Positions 1 through 7,887 of a stretch of 20,161 nt of DNA are shown in pieces. This DNA comes from XYA12-FULL-58-9 sp001798605 (lineage in GTDB: Bacteria > Myxococcota > XYA12-FULL-58-9). Position numbers and translations under genes: made by a program. The stretch spans positions 1 to 20,161 of the forward strand of contig DAINMX010000101.1 of assembly GCA_036736205.1 (NCBI GenBank). The letters run 5' to 3'. Under the pieces are notes generated by a model. It had not been told where the DNA came from, did not search any database, and worked only from the letters and a program-made list of their open reading frames with translations. Positions within the stretch are counted from its first letter, which is position 1. Each line of letters starts with the position of its first letter.

Positions 1-63
1 CCGTATGACTCTTTCATTCACAACACCTCACCGGTTTATCCCGGCGCACGGAGGCTATCCCAA

Positions 64-1098
64 ATGAAAGTGAGCTTGAGCCCATCGTTGCCACTCGCCC
101 TCGTCATGCTGCTCGCTCTGCCCGCTTGGGCGCAGGTAACGGAAACGGACGCCATTCCCGAGGGAATCACTGAAGACAAGGTGCTAGGCGACAAGAAGGA
201 TGAGGTGAAGGATGGCTGGAAGCACAAGCTGTCGGTGGGTGCCACTGGGTCCTTCAACCATTCGAGTAGTGTGGTTGGTACCGTCGATGGATCTTCGGTA
301 CAGCTCGGTTTGATGGTGACCGGCAACGCCGATCTGATCCTCAGCAACCACACTTGGGAGAATTCTCTGACCTTCAAGGAGACCCAGAGTCGCACGCCGC
401 AGGTCGACAGCTTCCTAAAATCGGCGGACCAGCTGCTAATCAAAACGACCTATCTCTACAGCCTCGACTCTATCAAATGGCTCGGGCCCTTTGGGCAGGC
501 GAGCCTTGATACCCAAGTGTTTCATGGCTACGACATTCGCACGGAGCCGGTCACCATCGTTCGCAGCAAACGGGACGGAACCACGGTGACTCGGGATGTT
601 CCAGCTCAGACCCGCTTTGCCTTGACCGGCCCCTTCGAACCGATGTTCCTACGTGAGAGTGGTGGTGTGTTCGCCAAGCCGCTCGCCGAGAAGCTCATCA
701 CCTTCAAGGCGAAGCTCGGTGTGGGTTTTCAGCACGTGTTCGTCGGCGACGGTTATGCCGCCACCGACAATGCCGACACTGCCCCACTGGAATACACCCA
801 GCTCGATGACTCAACCGAGGCCGGTACAGTGCTCGATCTCGACCTCATGGGTGACGTGGCCGAAAATGTCAGTTGGACCGCTGGTGCATCTTTCTTCTAT
901 CCTTTCTACACGACATCTGATGGGGAGATGACTGGCATTGAGACTCTCAACAGTGACATCACCGCCAAGCTCACCGTGCGCCTCAACAAGTGGGCATCGT
1001 TGGAATACGTCCTGTCAGCCAAGCGAATCCCACTCATTATCGACGAGTGGCAGATCCAAAATGGAGTGATGCTCACCGCCGGTTTTGATGTGATCTAG
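64..1098 (+). CDS. Secreted beta-rich protein, DUF3078-like
   Basis: 344-residue protein with a clear Sec signal peptide: K2, a hydrophobic stretch over about residues 8-20, and an Ala-Trp-Ala/Gln cleavage site near residue 23/24. The mature part is rich in alternating polar/hydrophobic, Gly and aromatic segments. A tryptophan-led strand (WKHKLSVGATGSF, about 56-68) is followed by a segment with TWENSLTFKE (about 97-106) and a KSADQLLIKTTYLYS-like stretch. This pattern resembles the DUF3078 outer-membrane beta-strand family, so an outer-membrane or periplasmic beta-barrel is inferred; the substrate is unknown. CGGAGG at 49-54 sits 9 nt before the ATG and supports this start. No operon partner is visible: upstream lies only 63 bp of window and downstream a 308-bp gap. 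Family membership is from memory of the pattern and should be read as tentative. Confidence 0.75.
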   Translation: MKVSLSPSLPLALVMLLALPAWAQVTETDAIPEGITEDKVLGDKKDEVKDGWKHKLSVGATGSFNHSSSVVGTVDGSSVQLGLMVTGNADLILSNHTWENSLTFKETQSRTPQVDSFLKSADQLLIKTTYLYSLDSIKWLGPFGQASLDTQVFHGYDIRTEPVTIVRSKRDGTTVTRDVPAQTRFALTGPFEPMFLRESGGVFAKPLAEKLITFKAKLGVGFQHVFVGDGYAATDNADTAPLEYTQLDDSTEAGTVLDLDLMGDVAENVSWTAGASFFYPFYTTSDGEMTGIETLNSDITAKLTVRLNKWASLEYVLSAKRIPLIIDEWQIQNGVMLTAGFDVI

Positions 1099-1406
1099 TT
1101 GGGCCCCATGGACCCATGAAGCGGTTGCGGCGGAACAAAGCTGTTGTTCGGTCATTCCTCCCTGTGTTTGAGCAGCCAACAATTGAGCGAATCCTCTGCG
1201 GACAGCACCGCCTGTTCCAGGATAGCATCGTGCCCATCCACCCCCATCTTCCTGTGCATGTGGCATAGAAAAGGCCGCCATGGTGCTTCAATCCGATCGA
1301 TGAACGGCGTGGGGTTTTGCCGATTTTTTGTCAGTTGGCGATATCGGTTGTACACCAGCCTCTGCGTTGATGGCCGCTGCCGTTATTTTGAGATCGGAGG
1401 AAATGG
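1099..1406. other. Intergenic gap, no convincing gene
   Basis: No ORF here has a convincing ribosome binding site or protein-like composition. A 6-bp inverted repeat (GAACAA 1133-1138, TTGTTC 1144-1149, loop 5) lies 35 bp after the preceding stop but has no T-run, so it is a poor terminator. A weak promoter-like pair, TTGTCA (1328-1333) and TACACC (1351-1356) with a 17-nt spacer, precedes the small lipoprotein gene. Its -10 matches only 3 of 6 consensus positions. Nothing else stands out. Confidence 0.4.
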
Positions 1407-1784
1407 ATGGGTTTCGACAGACACATTCTGTTCACGGGTTTGATTGGGTTGGCCTCAGCTTGCACACCGACCGCCGAGGAGGCCTGTGTAGGCTTCTGTC
1501 GGTCTGAGGTCGAGTGCAGCATGATCGGCAACGATGCCGCTTCAGGTTGCCTGACCCGCTGCGAGGCGCAGTTGTCCAACTCGACGCCACAATGTGACGT
1601 CGCGTTTAGGCGCTACGCTGCGTGTTATGATGACAGCCCGTCATGCAACGCCGCCGATTGCTTCGACTCTTTTACCAGTTTCGCGGACAGTTGCGCTTGG
1701 TACGCCGCGGAGATGTCCTTGTCCGCCGGTCCTCAGACCGCAAAGGTTGGAGCAGAAAACCAGGTGTCACCGACTGGAGGGTGA
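1407..1784 (+). CDS. Small cysteine-rich putative lipoprotein
   Basis: 125 residues. A short N-region (R5, H6), a hydrophobic core and LASAC ending at C19 make a plausible, slightly atypical lipobox (Ala rather than Leu at -3). The mature part has ten further cysteines (27, 31, 37, 48, 52, 63, 73, 80, 85, 96), including two C-x3-C pairs (27/31 and 48/52), which suggest a disulfide-linked helical fold outside the cytoplasm. The C-terminal 25 residues are low in cysteine and probably disordered. GGAGG at 1396-1400 lies 6 nt before this ATG. An out-of-frame ATG at 1403 is rejected because it opens no protein-like frame. It ends 7 bp from a convergent gene. I recognise no family; the cysteine style recalls the much larger lipoprotein at 4872. 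Function unknown. Confidence 0.75.
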   Translation: MGFDRHILFTGLIGLASACTPTAEEACVGFCRSEVECSMIGNDAASGCLTRCEAQLSNSTPQCDVAFRRYAACYDDSPSCNAADCFDSFTSFADSCAWYAAEMSLSAGPQTAKVGAENQVSPTGG

Positions 1785-1791
1785 ATGGCGG

Positions 1792-2121
1792 TCACCCAGC
1801 CGTGTCTTTGAAATCCTTCCGGCCAAAGAAACCCAAGACCTTGCCCCAATAGCCATCCTCACCGGCGAGCTTCTCCATCTCGCCATCGTCGAGCCAAAGG
1901 CCGTTGCATGAGAAACATTTGTCAACCAGCACTCCGCGGTAAGCGATCTCGGTGAGATCCATGCCACATTTGGGGCAGTGCATGTAATGCAACTCTTTAA
2001 GTTGTTTCCGCTCCTTGACGGCAATCTCTCTGGCTTTTGCGAGCGCCGCTTTGCGCTTCTTCTCGGCCTCTTCTCGGGCGAAAAATTCTTCCTCGGGGGA
2101 AGAGGGTTTGACTGGACTCAT
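1792..2121 (-). CDS. TFIIB-type zinc-finger protein
   Basis: 109-residue protein. Residues 8-45 form a highly charged Glu/Lys/Arg helix, probably a coiled coil. Residues 47-85 are a zf-TFIIB-type zinc ribbon with C49-P-K-C52 and C69-F-S-C72, followed by the family hallmark NGLWLDDGEMEKL. A Trp/Phe-rich tail (YWGKVLGFFGRK) ends the protein. Bacterial proteins with this ribbon are common and mostly uncharacterised, so a zinc-binding scaffold or nucleic-acid/protein contact is only a guess. There is no signal peptide, so it is cytoplasmic. GAGG lies about 7 nt before the ATG at 2121. It sits 111 bp downstream of the zinc-ribbon/TPR gene on the same strand and may be co-transcribed with it; two adjacent zinc-ribbon proteins are notable. 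Confidence 0.85.
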   Translation of the reverse strand: MSPVKPSSPEEEFFAREEAEKKRKAALAKAREIAVKERKQLKELHYMHCPKCGMDLTEIAYRGVLVDKCFSCNGLWLDDGEMEKLAGEDGYWGKVLGFFGRKDFKDTAG

Positions 2122-2232
2122 CGTCGTTCCTCACTGCTGTTGAAAAGGCATCTTTTCGTCTATCAAAGATCCCACTACACGAAAACCCAATGCCACGCCA
2201 TCATCACTTCGGGTGGTTTCCACCAAAGCGAT

Positions 2233-4020
2233 CTATTTCTCGAGTTGTTCGATCATGCGACGGGCCACAGGGGCATCGGGACCAGAAGGCATGATGTCGA
2301 GATACGTTTTGAAGTGCTGCAATGCGCTCGATTTGTCGCCCTTTATGCGGTACGCCTCTCCCAGCCCCATGTGCGCGTCAGACAACCGTGGTGCTAACCG
2401 CAGGGCTTGTTTGAACGTCGATATGGCGGCAGCGGGCTGCTCTAGGTCGAGGTAACACCATCCCATGCCGGTGTAGACATCGGGGTCGTCGGGCGCCGCC
2501 TCGCCAGCCTTCTCATACAATTGCAGAGCCTTGCCTGCGCGATCGCTTTCACGCAAACGATCGGCTTGGGACATGAGCTGCCTGTATCCAACTTTCTTCT
2601 CCGCTTCCGCAACGGGCTCGGGTTGCGGCTCCGTCGTCACGACTGGTGGTTTCAACTGGGCGGCCAACGCTACGCCGCGATCGTGATCCGGTACCTGTGC
2701 GAGCAGGATGTCGAGATGAGTGAGTGCTTTCTCCTTCGCGTCTTGGGCAGCGTACACCCATGCCAGAGCGTAACGCGCGTGTTGCAGTTTTGGGTCACGT
2801 TCGAGAGCCTCGTCGAGATAACGGATAGCTCGCTCCGACATGTTGGGGTCATGCATGACGCTCACACCCTGCACGAGGCTTGTACGGGCGTCATTGGGAG
2901 CGAGTTGACGAGCCTTTTCCAGCAAAGGTTGCATCTGCTCCAAGGCCTGCTTGTAGCGGTAGTAATCGGCCATCGCTCGATTTGCTTCGAGAGATTGGCC
3001 GTCTCGTGTGAGTGCGTCTTTGCCGGCCATGAAGGCACGTTGGCTACGCTCGGAAGCTTCGCGGCGCTTGTTGTCAATGTCGAGCTGCGCCTGTTTCTGT
3101 TCTTCTTCTCCGAGACTTGGGAGCTTTTTTGTGTGGGCATCTGCCTCCTCACGGACATACTCCGCACGGGTCAGCTCCGCCTCTGCGATACCCGCCTTGG
3201 CCGCGGGGTAATTCGCGTCTATGGCGAGTGCCTTCTCAAATTCGGCTATCGCTTGGTCGATTGCGGCGTAGCTATCACGTCCAAGGGACACGTAGCCGTT
3301 GCTGACGTGTTTGACGGCCTCTTCGTTGACGCCGCCGATGATCTTGTCCAGATAGGGTTGGAGCAGCTCGGGGCGTTGGGTGTACAGCGCAGCCGTACCG
3401 CCGACAATGGCGAGAAGAAGCAGCAGGGCGATCCATTTGCCTTTGCCGCCGCCGCCAATGACGATGTCCTCATCGCTGTCGTCAGGGATCTCCCCGGAAG
3501 ACATGGCTTGCCAGTTGCCGCTGTCCCGATTCAAAGACGGCATCGGTTGTTGATGCCCCTCCCACGCAGCCTGCGTTTGTGGTGGATAGGGCATCTGCGG
3601 ATGGGTGGGCATCTGCCCCGGCATCGACATCTGCTGTTGAGGACCTGTGCCATGGCCATGGGGTTGGAAACCACCAGGAGGCAATACGGGCTGTGCCTCG
3701 ACCACTTGGAAAAATGTTGCCAGCTCGGCGATGTCCCCGAGGCGTTTCCAGTGTCGTCCGGTTTTGGATATCTGATCGTCACGACTTACTTTGCGCTCGA
3801 CAATCCAGCGCTGCAGGGTGGTCAGCTCGCGGAAGGTGAAGACGTTGCCGTTGACCTGGCGAATCATCCACTCGCCGGCAGACTCTGAGCTCGGCAGGTT
3901 GGGAGCATACACCTTGAAGATATGGCTACAAGAGCTGCATTTCACCGGCAATCCTTCGGCCGGTATGCGATCCTCGTCGAAGTCGTATTCACTGTTACAG
4001 CGCTCGCATTGAACGTCCAT
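2233..4020 (-). CDS. Zinc-ribbon/GYF-like, single-pass membrane, TPR protein
   Basis: 595 residues from the ATG at 4020, chosen because AGAGGA lies just upstream and the zinc ribbon starts immediately; an upstream in-frame start (4074) would add 18 unlikely residues. Order: MJ0042-type zinc ribbon (C5-x2-C8, C28-x2-C31), a GYF_2-like region (about 49-108, WMIRQVNGNVFTFRELTTLQ then WIVERKVSRDDQIS), a Pro/Gln/Met-rich linker (about 109-170), an acidic patch (DDSDEDI), a Lys/Gly stop-transfer-like stretch, one transmembrane helix (about 196-214), and TPR-type helical repeats (about 240-450 and 478-590). The last TPRs (AAPDDPDVYTGMGWCYLDLE, RLAPRLSDAHMGLGEAYRIK) are canonical. Predicted topology: zinc ribbon and GYF cytoplasmic, TPRs periplasmic. 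The N-terminal half resembles the cytoplasmic part of the myxobacterial motility protein GltJ/AgmX, but a TonB-like C-terminus is replaced by TPRs. A role as transmembrane adaptor is inferred. Confidence 0.85.
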   Translation of the reverse strand: MDVQCERCNSEYDFDEDRIPAEGLPVKCSSCSHIFKVYAPNLPSSESAGEWMIRQVNGNVFTFRELTTLQRWIVERKVSRDDQISKTGRHWKRLGDIAELATFFQVVEAQPVLPPGGFQPHGHGTGPQQQMSMPGQMPTHPQMPYPPQTQAAWEGHQQPMPSLNRDSGNWQAMSSGEIPDDSDEDIVIGGGGKGKWIALLLLLAIVGGTAALYTQRPELLQPYLDKIIGGVNEEAVKHVSNGYVSLGRDSYAAIDQAIAEFEKALAIDANYPAAKAGIAEAELTRAEYVREEADAHTKKLPSLGEEEQKQAQLDIDNKRREASERSQRAFMAGKDALTRDGQSLEANRAMADYYRYKQALEQMQPLLEKARQLAPNDARTSLVQGVSVMHDPNMSERAIRYLDEALERDPKLQHARYALAWVYAAQDAKEKALTHLDILLAQVPDHDRGVALAAQLKPPVVTTEPQPEPVAEAEKKVGYRQLMSQADRLRESDRAGKALQLYEKAGEAAPDDPDVYTGMGWCYLDLEQPAAAISTFKQALRLAPRLSDAHMGLGEAYRIKGDKSSALQHFKTYLDIMPSGPDAPVARRMIEQLEK

Positions 4021-4182
4021 GGCGGTCCTCTCAGCCAAGCATATTCTTGGTTTTAGCCAAAGCCACACCAACAACGCAATGTTCTGGTGGAACTGCCACC
4101 GCTATGCGGGAAGACGTGCCCCCATTTTGGCGGACAGATTCCACGTAAGCGTTGCTGAACCGTGGGGTGAGCCGCGGATCGG
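4021..4182. other. Intergenic spacer between two minus-strand genes
   Basis: 162 bp without a coding signal. It contains one small stem (GGTGG 4086-4090, CCACC 4096-4100, 5-nt loop) that could slow transcription leaving the thioesterase-like gene but lacks a T-run. No convincing promoter was recognised for the zinc-ribbon/TPR gene, although one must lie here or upstream. Confidence 0.35.
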
Positions 4183-4707
4183 TCATAACTGCTCGAGGTG
4201 CTGTTCTGCCAACGCCATGAAGGCGCGCAGTTCATTGGAGCTCTCGGGCGCGTCAAACTGGATATCACCAAAGACCTGTCCGGCCGGGACCACTTTTGAG
4301 TCCTTGCGTGCAGTCCCGCGAATGATCGCACGGACGGCAATACGATCGCGATGGTCCAAGATTTCCTGCAAAAAGTAAAACCACGTCGGGTCGGCGGCGA
4401 GAACCCGAGTGCGCACCGTGAATCGTCGAAACATCGGGAGAGGGCGACGATATAGAATGCTGGTGCCCCCCACGAGCAATTGCACCCGATCCCTGAACAC
4501 ACGGCCCAAAAGGCCCAAACGCAGCGTGTACGCCCAACGTCCGAGCTCCATGTAAAGTAGGTGCTGGGCGTTGTTGACGTGGAAGTTGAGATCACAAGCC
4601 CAAGGCCACGCTCGGAACGCCACATCGAGGGTGTCGTGGGGTTGGATGCGCCGTGCGAAGAACTGGCGCAACATCAGGACGACAACGCGGCAAACATAGA
4701 ACAACAT
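4183..4707 (-). CDS. 4HBT/hotdog-fold thioesterase-like protein
   Basis: 174 residues from the ATG at 4707. A longer frame to 4845 has an unconvincing Cys/Pro-rich N-terminus and would run through a tandem repeat, so the shorter start is preferred although no strong Shine-Dalgarno is visible. Residues 1-16 are hydrophobic and may associate with membrane. Residues 34-57 carry the hotdog signature of the THEM6-like 4HBT_2 family: W-P-W-A-C-D39-L-N-F-H43-V-N45-N46 followed by a Y-M-E-L-G-R segment. D39 and the H-V-N-N loop are the usual catalytic and substrate-positioning elements of acyl-CoA thioesterases. The rest (GGTSILYRRPLPMFRRFTVR, then VRAIIRGTARK) matches the beta-strands of the fold. 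The acyl substrate is unknown. It is divergent from the lipoprotein gene at 4872, and the next gene on its strand starts 162 bp downstream. Confidence 0.8.
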   Translation of the reverse strand: MLFYVCRVVVLMLRQFFARRIQPHDTLDVAFRAWPWACDLNFHVNNAQHLLYMELGRWAYTLRLGLLGRVFRDRVQLLVGGTSILYRRPLPMFRRFTVRTRVLAADPTWFYFLQEILDHRDRIAVRAIIRGTARKDSKVVPAGQVFGDIQFDAPESSNELRAFMALAEQHLEQL

Positions 4708-4763
4708 GTCTGGCTTGTTACACAAAAACGGTGCGGGGACATAGTTGCTGAGGGCCTCACTTT

Positions 4764-4795
4764 GTCCACAAGTCCCTAAGTCCACAAGTCCCCAA
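4764..4795. repeat. Four tandem copies of an 8-bp GTCC repeat
   Basis: The copies are GTCCACAA (4764-4771), GTCCCTAA (4772-4779), GTCCACAA (4780-4787) and GTCCCCAA (4788-4795). The GTCC and AA positions are invariant and the middle two bases vary. The array lies in the 164-bp divergent region between the thioesterase-like gene and the large lipoprotein gene, where both promoters are expected. It is seen directly in the sequence; its function is unknown. Confidence 0.85.
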
Positions 4796-4871
4796 TGTCG
4801 CGGTGGCATGCACGACCATCTGCTGCTAGTATCCCGCATTGGCATATCGCTCTGGATTTCGGGAGGAAAGA

Positions 4872-7841
4872 ATGTTTCTGGCGCGTCTCGTCATTGTTAC
4901 TTCAATCGCCGCTGGCTTGAGCGGTTGCTCGGTGGATGTTCCCAAGCCTGATGACGGCATCTTCCTGTGTGACAAAACGGAAGATTGTGCCGAGGGATAT
5001 GTGTGCGTTCTCGACCAATGTGTCAAAGACGATGGGGCCAAGATCGTTACCTTCGACGAGGGCATTGCGGCCATAGCCCGGAAGTATTGTGTGTTGGCCC
5101 TCGGGTGTTGCGCTGACGGCATCCCCGGGCCTGACGGGCCGATTACCAATCAGGCGAGCTGTGAAGCCGAGATGAAGAACATGATGACTGGCAATTCGGT
5201 CCATCCAGACGTCAATCCCCGGGTCGTCTACGATGCGAAGATCGCGATGCAATGTTTTGAAGCCATCATCGCCGATATCGATGCAGCAACCTGCAACTCT
5301 ATTGAGCCTCTGATGACCGATGGCCCCCAGCATGAATCCTGTGATCAGATGACTAAGGGAAAACAACAGGCCGGACAAGAATGTGATGGCTACGATGAAT
5401 GCGCCGACAACCTAACCTGCGACTGTCAATGGGAAGGCGACCAACAGACGTGCACCACCTGCCGTCGCACCGTCGGTGCGGATGCCAACTGCTCCGTGGA
5501 CTGGTGTGCCGATGGTCTCTATTGCGACTCGGGCACTTGTAAGGCGCAGCTGCCTCCCGGGCAGCCGTGCACCGACGGTCAACAGTGCACCACCTATTGC
5601 GATTTTGGTACCGGGAAATGCGCCCCCCTGCCGATAGTCAGCGACACCTGTGTGAAACCACAGCCGGACGACATTGTCTTTGGACAGATGGTCGAAAGAC
5701 TGAGCGATGCCTACTGTGCCACCCTGTTCGATTGCTGCGTGGATACCGTGTATCTGATGGGTGACACCGAGGTCACTTCGTTGGACGAATGCGTCGATTT
5801 GCTCGCCGAATCCCTCCAGAACGAATTCGGTGGTGATCCCCAGGCCAATCCACTGACCACCTACGACGGTGCCGCCGCTGCGCAATGCGTCGGTGCCGTG
5901 GAAGCGGCCCTGCAAGATCTCGCGTGTGGTGACACCGACCCCCTGTGGCGCGGACCGATGTTTCCGGGCTGTGACACGATGATCGAAGGCAGTGTGACAG
6001 GCGGGGGATCGTGCTCGAGCACCTACGTGTGTGCGCCAGGGCATCGATGTGAGTGTGAGTGCGGCAGCTCACCGTGTAGCGATTGCTCCTGTGAAGCGGT
6101 CAGCCCTCAAGACGGTGTCTGTGAATTCGATGACGACTGTGCTGATGGCCTCTATTGCGACAATCTGAAGTGTCGACCGCAGAAAGTTGCAGGATCAGCC
6201 TGCAGTTGGAACTTCGAATGTCTGACTCGGGAGTGTGGTGGCGGCACGTGCGTCCCGGCACCCAAGGTGGAAGAGAGCTGTGGCGGCGGCAATCAATGCT
6301 TTGATGAGCCATTCGCAGTCAACAGCACAGACCCGGTCCCGGGTTCTGGCAACGAGTGCGTCGACGAATGTGCTGACATGACAGGCTGCAACGTTGGTCT
6401 GGAGTGCGTTGAAGATCCCCGTCACCCCAACAGCGGTGTATGCCGTCCCACCTGTGGCGGTTCTGGCGAATGTCTTGACGAAGGCATGGTGTGCGCCTAT
6501 GCCAAGGACGCGGCAACGGACGTCTGGCCTAACTATCGTGCTTGCCTGCGCCCGGGTGAGTGGCGTTGTGCCTTGAATGGTTACCTGCCAGCCTGGGCCG
6601 ACGCCAATGGTTGCGGTGTCCCCAACTGCCGGATCGAGGGTACCTATGCCCCAGAAGACTTGATCACAGGGCTGGGAGTCAACGACTATGTCCGCGATCT
6701 GCAGCTCGTTGGTCGAAAAGCAATTCTCGAGGTGAACAACAGCAACTGGGACAGCTATCTGGTCCTCCCTGTCACGGGTGACGGCACCATGTGCAGTCCC
6801 CTTAACTTCCCATCCGGCAGGCGTCACGGCATGGCCGTTATGCCCGCTGGCGACAACATTCTAACGATCGGGACGACCTGTTTTGTGCAAACCGGAGGCA
6901 CCGACTGTCGGGGAGGCGCTGCATCGACCACTTGGTTTGAGGTCCACGATGTCGCAACAAACAGCTATGGCTGTGGGGTGAACCCGACCGCCCGAGGCTC
7001 AGCTCTCGAGCTCCAGGGTTGGGACGTCGACTCGTTCAAAGATATGACCGCCGGCGCAAATTTCTTCGCTGTCTCTGGGGCGAGAGGCCCCGTCGCTACG
7101 CCCAAGGATGAGATCTATGTCATCCACGCACCCGATTTCAACTACTTGAACCCGGTCAATCTGCCCTCCGTTTCCTGGACTGGGCACGGTTGGCTCGGTG
7201 CCACGGGCAGTCGACTGTTCTATACCCAGTTAAGTTACTCGGGAGATGTAAGCAACGCCGAGCTTGTTATGAGAGACTATTCACAGTCTCCAGTTATCAC
7301 GACGAGCATCGAGCGCGACAGCTATCGGGAAGGCTGTGAGATTGTGGCCGGCAAGGATCGGGTTCTGTGGACCCGCAACAACGATGGGTCGACACCCTGC
7401 AACAAGACAAGCAGCCTCGACGTGCGCTACTCAGAAGGTGGCCAACTCGGAGGCGACCTGCAGTCCGACCATCATGGCTTGGCAAGCCTGAGTCTCGGGG
7501 ATGGTGTTTTGACCATGCCCAGAGATGTCGTGATGTCCGGTTCGGTGGTGGCCTGGGTGGAGCAAGATGGTTACAACTTTGAGATTAGGGCGATCGATGT
7601 GACCAACTGCGAGATGGACGTGAGCAACGATCAAGTGATCATCCTCGCCTCCAGAGAGAGCAGCTCAACCACCACGTGCCCCGGTACTGCCAACATGGGC
7701 ACGAAATGGAGCGTCGACGCCGTCGCCATCGATTCCCACGAGCGGGGTATGCTGACCCTCGCCTTTGTGGCGACGTGCAAAGGCTACGACGCCGTGACCC
7801 ATTCGAAACAGGTCTTTTCCCGCGTCCTCTTCGACCGGTAG
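4872..7841 (+). CDS. Large cysteine-rich lipoprotein with duplicated N-terminal module
   Basis: 989 residues from the ATG at 4872, preceded by GGGAGG (4861-4866, 5-nt spacing). The N-terminus is a textbook lipoprotein signal with lipobox L16-S-G-C19. An EGF/Dickkopf-like disulfide knot follows (about 30-51, CDKTEDCAEGYVCVLDQC). Two related modules come next, at about 57-252 and 267-465. Each starts with a helical part (KYCVLALGCC, then DAYCATLFDCC) and ends with short knots (CADGLYCDSGTC, then CADGLYCDNLKC). More cysteine knots run to about 585. Residues 590-989 are cysteine-poor, Gly/Trp/Asp-rich and beta-predicted, possibly a propeller-like domain. A surface or periplasmic binding protein is inferred; no catalytic motif is visible. 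Similar modular cysteine-rich lipoproteins are common and poorly understood in Myxococcota-like genomes. Confidence 0.85.
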   Translation: MFLARLVIVTSIAAGLSGCSVDVPKPDDGIFLCDKTEDCAEGYVCVLDQCVKDDGAKIVTFDEGIAAIARKYCVLALGCCADGIPGPDGPITNQASCEAEMKNMMTGNSVHPDVNPRVVYDAKIAMQCFEAIIADIDAATCNSIEPLMTDGPQHESCDQMTKGKQQAGQECDGYDECADNLTCDCQWEGDQQTCTTCRRTVGADANCSVDWCADGLYCDSGTCKAQLPPGQPCTDGQQCTTYCDFGTGKCAPLPIVSDTCVKPQPDDIVFGQMVERLSDAYCATLFDCCVDTVYLMGDTEVTSLDECVDLLAESLQNEFGGDPQANPLTTYDGAAAAQCVGAVEAALQDLACGDTDPLWRGPMFPGCDTMIEGSVTGGGSCSSTYVCAPGHRCECECGSSPCSDCSCEAVSPQDGVCEFDDDCADGLYCDNLKCRPQKVAGSACSWNFECLTRECGGGTCVPAPKVEESCGGGNQCFDEPFAVNSTDPVPGSGNECVDECADMTGCNVGLECVEDPRHPNSGVCRPTCGGSGECLDEGMVCAYAKDAATDVWPNYRACLRPGEWRCALNGYLPAWADANGCGVPNCRIEGTYAPEDLITGLGVNDYVRDLQLVGRKAILEVNNSNWDSYLVLPVTGDGTMCSPLNFPSGRRHGMAVMPAGDNILTIGTTCFVQTGGTDCRGGAASTTWFEVHDVATNSYGCGVNPTARGSALELQGWDVDSFKDMTAGANFFAVSGARGPVATPKDEIYVIHAPDFNYLNPVNLPSVSWTGHGWLGATGSRLFYTQLSYSGDVSNAELVMRDYSQSPVITTSIERDSYREGCEIVAGKDRVLWTRNNDGSTPCNKTSSLDVRYSEGGQLGGDLQSDHHGLASLSLGDGVLTMPRDVVMSGSVVAWVEQDGYNFEIRAIDVTNCEMDVSNDQVIILASRESSSTTTCPGTANMGTKWSVDAVAIDSHERGMLTLAFVATCKGYDAVTHSKQVFSRVLFDR

Positions 7842-7887
7842 CCGGATGTGACATAGAGTTTCCGATTTTCCCCCGAGCCGCCACCTC

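Noticed and set aside
1144..1443. 99-codon plus-strand frame in the gap before the small lipoprotein
   Set aside because: It has irregular composition, no ribosome binding site, and overlaps the better supported start at 1407.
2521..3888. 455-codon plus-strand open frame
   Set aside because: It lies wholly antisense to the zinc-ribbon/TPR gene, whose translation has clear domains. The plus-strand frame is low in recognisable motifs and has no ribosome binding site.
4764..4795. CRISPR array
   Set aside because: The units are 8 bp with no spacers and no cas genes are present.
5412..6827. Two 210-codon minus-strand frames inside the large lipoprotein gene
   Set aside because: They are shadows of the cysteine-rich coding strand, with no coherent family motifs.
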